DNA of 64,000 bases from JACPFV01 sp038043245 (GTDB taxonomy: Bacteria; Pseudomonadota; Gammaproteobacteria; Nevskiales; Nevskiaceae). Where the stretch lies: contig JBBTCH010000003.1 in the NCBI GenBank assembly GCA_038043245.1, positions 186,001 to 250,000 of the forward strand, written 5' to 3'. Both the position numbers and the translations under genes were made by a program. Below the pieces are notes generated by a model that did no database searches, had not been told where the DNA came from, and saw only the letters and a list, made by a program, of their open reading frames with translations. Below, in pieces: positions 61,155 to 64,000 of this stretch (position 1 is the first letter of the stretch; each line of letters starts with the position of its first letter).

Positions 61155-61316
61155 GGGGTCTTCCTCAAGACTGGAGGGAATCCTACAGCTTGACGGGCAC
61201 AGATGACACCTGTGTGATGCGCCAGCATTTGTGCGCATGGGCGACGCGAGTCACCCGTCGCGGGACCCGCGCAGCGGGATCGGCGGCAAGACGAGTCGGC
61301 GCGGCCGTCGCGGGCA
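61155..61316 (-). other. Intergenic gap with a decayed duplicate of the rlmKL 3' end
   Basis: No gene. The sequence complementary to 61222-61235 repeats 14 bases of the rlmKL terminus (61335-61348) and, in another frame, would encode AHKCWRITQ, similar to the actual rlmKL ending SHKCWRIQHA. The promoter and ribosome site of the phosphoesterase must lie here or upstream. Confidence 0.5.
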
Positions 61317-63482
61317 CTAAGCGTGCTGAATCCTCCAGCATTTGTGCGACGGCGGCGGGCGCTTGAAGTCCTCGTCCAGCGTCTGTTTTGTGATGTCCTG
61401 GGCGGACAAGCCTGTCAGCGCGGCCTGATCCAGTTTGAAGCCGCGGCGGTTGGTTGAAAAATACAGCACGCCGCCCGGCGCCAGCAGTGCAGCAGTGTCA
61501 TTGATCAGCTGCACGTGGTCGCGCTGCAGGTCGAGTGTGCCTTCCATGCGCTTGGAGTTGGAGAAGGTCGGCGGGTCGAGCAGGATCAGGTCGAATTGCA
61601 GGGCCACCGAATTTTTCGACTGCTGGCTCAGCCAGTCGCGACAGTCCGCGCGCAGCAAGGCGTGTCGCGGCAGCGAGCCAGGCTCCGGCCGCTCCATCAG
61701 CTGCGGCCGGATGCCGTTGAGACGCAGATTGCGCTCGCCCCATTCGAGATAGGTGTTGGACATGTCCACCGACACGGTCTGCGTCGCGCCGCCGAGCGCG
61801 GCATGCGCGCTGGCGGAAGCGGTGTAGCAGAACAGGTTGAGGAAGCGCTTGCCTTTGGCTTCACGCTGAATCCGCAGCCGCAGCGGGCGATGGTCGAGGA
61901 AGATTCCAGTGTCGAGATAGTCCTCGAAGTTCACCAGCAGCCGGCAACCGTGCTCGTCGATCTCGTGGAAACGGCCAGCCTCGTTCTGGCGCTGGTATTG
62001 CTGCGTGCCGCGCATCGGTTTGCGGATGCGGAAATGGATCTGCGAGGCCGTGACTTCCAGCGTGCGCTGGATCACGCTCAGTGCCTCGCGCAAGCGTCGT
62101 TCGGCTTTGACCGGATCTATCGTCTTCGGCGCGGCATATTCCTGGACATGCACATGACGGCCGGTGCCGTCGTAGATGTCCACCGCCACGGCGTAGTCCG
62201 GCAGGTCGCCGTCGTAGACGCGGTAGCAGCTGACGCCGCTGCGTTTGGCCCACTTCGTCAGGTGCTTGAGATTCTTGCCGAGTCGGTTGGCGAAGTCCTC
62301 GCCGCCGCTCGCCATCGTCTGAGTCGGTATTTCAAAGCGCAGCAGTTTGCAGGGCAGGGCGCCGTTGTAAAACGAATGCAGGCTTTCGGCGCGCAGGCCG
62401 ATGCGCGGCGACAGGTCGGGGCGCGCCGTGAATACGGCAGCACGCCAGCCGGCGAAACGCTGCTTCAGCGTCGTGCCCAGCAGTGAATACAGCTTGATGA
62501 TCTCGGCCTCGTCGCCCAGCCGTTCGCCATACGGTGGGTTGACGATCAACAGGCCGGGCGTTTCCGTGGGTGGCTGTGCGTCCGAGATGTCTACTTGCTT
62601 GAACTCGATGTGCGCGCTCAAACCTGCATGTGCGGCATTCGTGCGCGCGGCCTTCAGCGCACCGGGGTGGATGTCCTGCCCGACAAAAACCGGCAGCGGT
62701 TTCTTCAGGCCGGCATCTTTGCGCGCACGCGCTTCACTCAGCAGGTCCTGCCAGATTTTTGGCTTGTGATCGAGCCAGGCCTCGAAGCCGTAACGCGGCC
62801 GCGACAAGCCCGGTGCGATGTCCGCTGCCAGCAACGCGGCTTCAATGACCAGTGTGCCGGAGCCGCACATCGGGTCCATCAGCGCGCCCCCTGCTGCTGC
62901 CACTTCCGGCCAGCCGGCGCGGACCAGCAGCGCGCAGGCGAGGTTTTCCTTCAGCGGCGCTTCGGCGCCGTCCTGACGGTAACCGCGCCGGTGCAGGCTG
63001 TCGCCAGCGAGATCGAGGCTCAGCGTGGCGTTGTCGCCGTGCAGATGCAGATGGATGCGGATGTCCGGCGCGTCGGTGTTCACATCGGGGCGTTCGCCGG
63101 ATTTCTCGCGGAAGCGGTCGGCGACGGCATCCTTGATGCGCAAGGCGGCGAAATGGGTGTGCGAAATCGCCGGCGAGCGGCCTGCGACTTCGATCGCGAA
63201 AGTGCTGGTGCCGGCGAAGATGTCCGGCCAGTCGAGGGTCTGCGCAGCAGCGTAGAGACTATCGGTGTCCACCAGCGGGAACGAGTGCAGCGGCAGCAGC
63301 ACCCGGCTGGCGAGTCGCGACCACAGGCAGGCGCGATAGGCCACGGTGAGTTCGCCCGAAAAACGCACGCCGCCCGTGGTTTCATTGACGGTGCTGGCGC
63401 CCAGGCCGTGCAGCTCGACAGCCAGCAGCTGCTCGGAGCCGCGCGGGCAGCTGGCGAAATAATTATTTAGGGACTCGCTCAC
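61317..63482 (-). CDS. rlmL: Bifunctional 23S rRNA methyltransferase RlmKL
   Basis: Methylates G2445 (RlmL part) and G2069 (RlmK part) of 23S rRNA. The 721-residue fusion has an N-terminal THUMP region, the RlmL domain with MDPMCGSGTLVIEAALLA and IVNPPYGERLG, and the C-terminal RlmK domain with FLNLFCYTASASAHAALGGA and LILLDPPTFSNSKRM. E. coli RlmKL has 702 residues. The GTG at 63482 is chosen because it gives VSESLNNYFASCPRG, the usual start; longer frames cross the divergent fmdB gene. No good Shine-Dalgarno is visible. Confidence 0.93.
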   Translation of the reverse strand: MSESLNNYFASCPRGSEQLLAVELHGLGASTVNETTGGVRFSGELTVAYRACLWSRLASRVLLPLHSFPLVDTDSLYAAAQTLDWPDIFAGTSTFAIEVAGRSPAISHTHFAALRIKDAVADRFREKSGERPDVNTDAPDIRIHLHLHGDNATLSLDLAGDSLHRRGYRQDGAEAPLKENLACALLVRAGWPEVAAAGGALMDPMCGSGTLVIEAALLAADIAPGLSRPRYGFEAWLDHKPKIWQDLLSEARARKDAGLKKPLPVFVGQDIHPGALKAARTNAAHAGLSAHIEFKQVDISDAQPPTETPGLLIVNPPYGERLGDEAEIIKLYSLLGTTLKQRFAGWRAAVFTARPDLSPRIGLRAESLHSFYNGALPCKLLRFEIPTQTMASGGEDFANRLGKNLKHLTKWAKRSGVSCYRVYDGDLPDYAVAVDIYDGTGRHVHVQEYAAPKTIDPVKAERRLREALSVIQRTLEVTASQIHFRIRKPMRGTQQYQRQNEAGRFHEIDEHGCRLLVNFEDYLDTGIFLDHRPLRLRIQREAKGKRFLNLFCYTASASAHAALGGATQTVSVDMSNTYLEWGERNLRLNGIRPQLMERPEPGSLPRHALLRADCRDWLSQQSKNSVALQFDLILLDPPTFSNSKRMEGTLDLQRDHVQLINDTAALLAPGGVLYFSTNRRGFKLDQAALTGLSAQDITKQTLDEDFKRPPPSHKCWRIQHA

Positions 63483-63527
63483 GGATATAGAATCGCGGAT
63501 ATGCAAACAATTTGCTTGAATTAACCC

Positions 63528-63848
63528 ATGCCGATTTACGAATATCGTTGTAAAGCCTGTGGCACCGAAGTGGAGATCAGCCAGCGGATGGTCGACCCGC
63601 CGGCGAAAAAATGTCCCGAGTGCGGCAAGCCCAAGCTCGAAAAATTGATGTCTGCGGCCGGTTTCCGGCTCAGCGGCGGCGGCTGGTATGAGTCCGACTT
63701 CAAGTCGGGTGCCAAGAAGAATCTTGCCGGCGACAAATCGGATGCCCCAGCCAAGACCGCAGAGGCTAAAAAGCCCGAAGCGGCAGCCAAACCCGCCAAG
63801 GTCGAAAAGAAAGCCGAATCGAAGCCCGCTGCCAAGGCGGTGAAATGA
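63528..63848 (+). CDS. FmdB-family zinc-ribbon protein
   Basis: A 106-residue protein with a zinc ribbon at residues 1-41: MPIYEYRCKACGTEVEIS then CPECGKPKL (two CxxC pairs). GGGWYESDF near residue 51 is typical of the family, and the tail from 65 is Lys/Ala/Pro-rich and disordered. Family function is unclear (possible regulatory protein). It is divergent from rlmKL across a 45-bp gap and overlaps the DUF502 gene (ATGA). The pair fmdB-DUF502 usually precedes aspS. Confidence 0.9.
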   Translation: MPIYEYRCKACGTEVEISQRMVDPPAKKCPECGKPKLEKLMSAAGFRLSGGGWYESDFKSGAKKNLAGDKSDAPAKTAEAKKPEAAAKPAKVEKKAESKPAAKAVK

Positions 63849-64000
63849 GCACATTGCTGCGCAAGTGGTTCATCGCCGGCTTGCTGGTCTGGATTCCGCT
63901 CGGCGCCACCCTGCTGGTCATCCGTTTTCTGGTGGGCGCGCTCGACACCAGCCTGTTACTGATTCCGCAGGGGTTGCGACCGGATATTCCTGGCCTGGGT
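63845..64000 (+). CDS. DUF502-family membrane protein, 5' part only
   Basis: Only the first 52 residues are inside the window. MSTLLRKWFIAGLLVWIPLGATLLVIRFLV has the membrane helix and the (F/Y)xxGLLVxxPxxxT pattern of DUF502 proteins. It starts within the fmdB stop (ATGA), so it is co-translated with that gene. The function of the family is not established; aspS is expected downstream outside the window. Confidence 0.8.
   Translation, partial: MSTLLRKWFIAGLLVWIPLGATLLVIRFLVGALDTSLLLIPQGLRPDIPGLG

Noticed and set aside
60006..63470. Long plus-strand frames opposite the phosphoesterase and rlmKL
   Set aside because: Shadows without motifs; the minus-strand genes are complete.

Overview
The window is about 64 kb of gene-dense, GC-rich chromosomal DNA from a Gram-negative proteobacterium, most likely a gammaproteobacterium. 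Clues are the ygfB-pepP-ubiH-ubiI run next to glycine-cleavage genes (as in E. coli), rsxB-nth beside metG, apbC and dcd, a fused RlmKL methyltransferase, fmdB followed by a DUF502 gene, and an Mla-type lipid transporter. No rRNA, tRNA, CRISPR array, prophage or transposase gene was seen. The genus cannot be fixed from sequence alone.

Layout. 1-2.6 kb: an aminopeptidase fragment, a secreted trypsin-like lipoprotein and a membrane-anchored metallo-beta-lactamase-fold hydrolase. 2.6-8.8 kb: cysS facing an argA-bioA-rsmE-dihydroorotase operon. 8.8-11.6 kb: a TetR regulator and an acyl-CoA dehydrogenase separated by an inverted-repeat element. 11.7-16.1 kb: ygfB-pepP-ubiH-ubiI (ubiquinone synthesis). 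16.1-21.5 kb, minus strand: gcvT-gcvH-gcvPA-tpx-gcvPB under a tandem glycine riboswitch that has an additional upstream aptamer copy. 21.5-38.3 kb: two paralogous two-partner-secretion modules, each with a TpsB pore, a giant TpsA exoprotein (2468 and 1426 residues) and a small exported FecR-domain protein. 38.5-45 kb: sapC-like, sulfotransferase-like, PfkB kinase, rlmI, lgt, thyA, folA and acyl-CoA-binding-protein genes. 45-46.7 kb: ettA. 46.8-53.7 kb: a tightly overlapping operon running DUF4124, a GAF-PP2C-HATPase protein, a STAS protein, mlaE, mlaF, mlaD, a PqiC-like lipoprotein and a threonine ammonia-lyase. 53.7-58.2 kb: an unknown gene, then metG-rsxB-nth-acyl-CoA dehydrogenase on the minus strand. 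58.2-64 kb: apbC, dcd, a Tat-exported phosphoesterase, rlmKL, fmdB and the start of a DUF502 gene.

Three things stand out. (1) The TPS modules carry FecR-like partners with a conserved CX3C pair plus a cysteine at the extreme C-terminus, and both exoproteins also end in a penultimate cysteine. This suggests an undescribed disulfide tether or display system. (2) A phosphatase-kinase/STAS partner-switching pair is coupled by overlapping codons to an Mla lipid transporter, suggesting phospho-control of lipid traffic. (3) The glycine riboswitch leader contains a third, upstream aptamer copy with an alternative 10-bp pairing that would compete with the P0 stem of the tandem pair.

The chromosome is rich in short palindromic repeats. 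Several have reshaped genes: they supply the N-termini of the MBL hydrolase and the first TpsA, the stop codon of tetR and ribosome-binding site of the acyl-CoA dehydrogenase, and one lies between two copies of the ubiH start.
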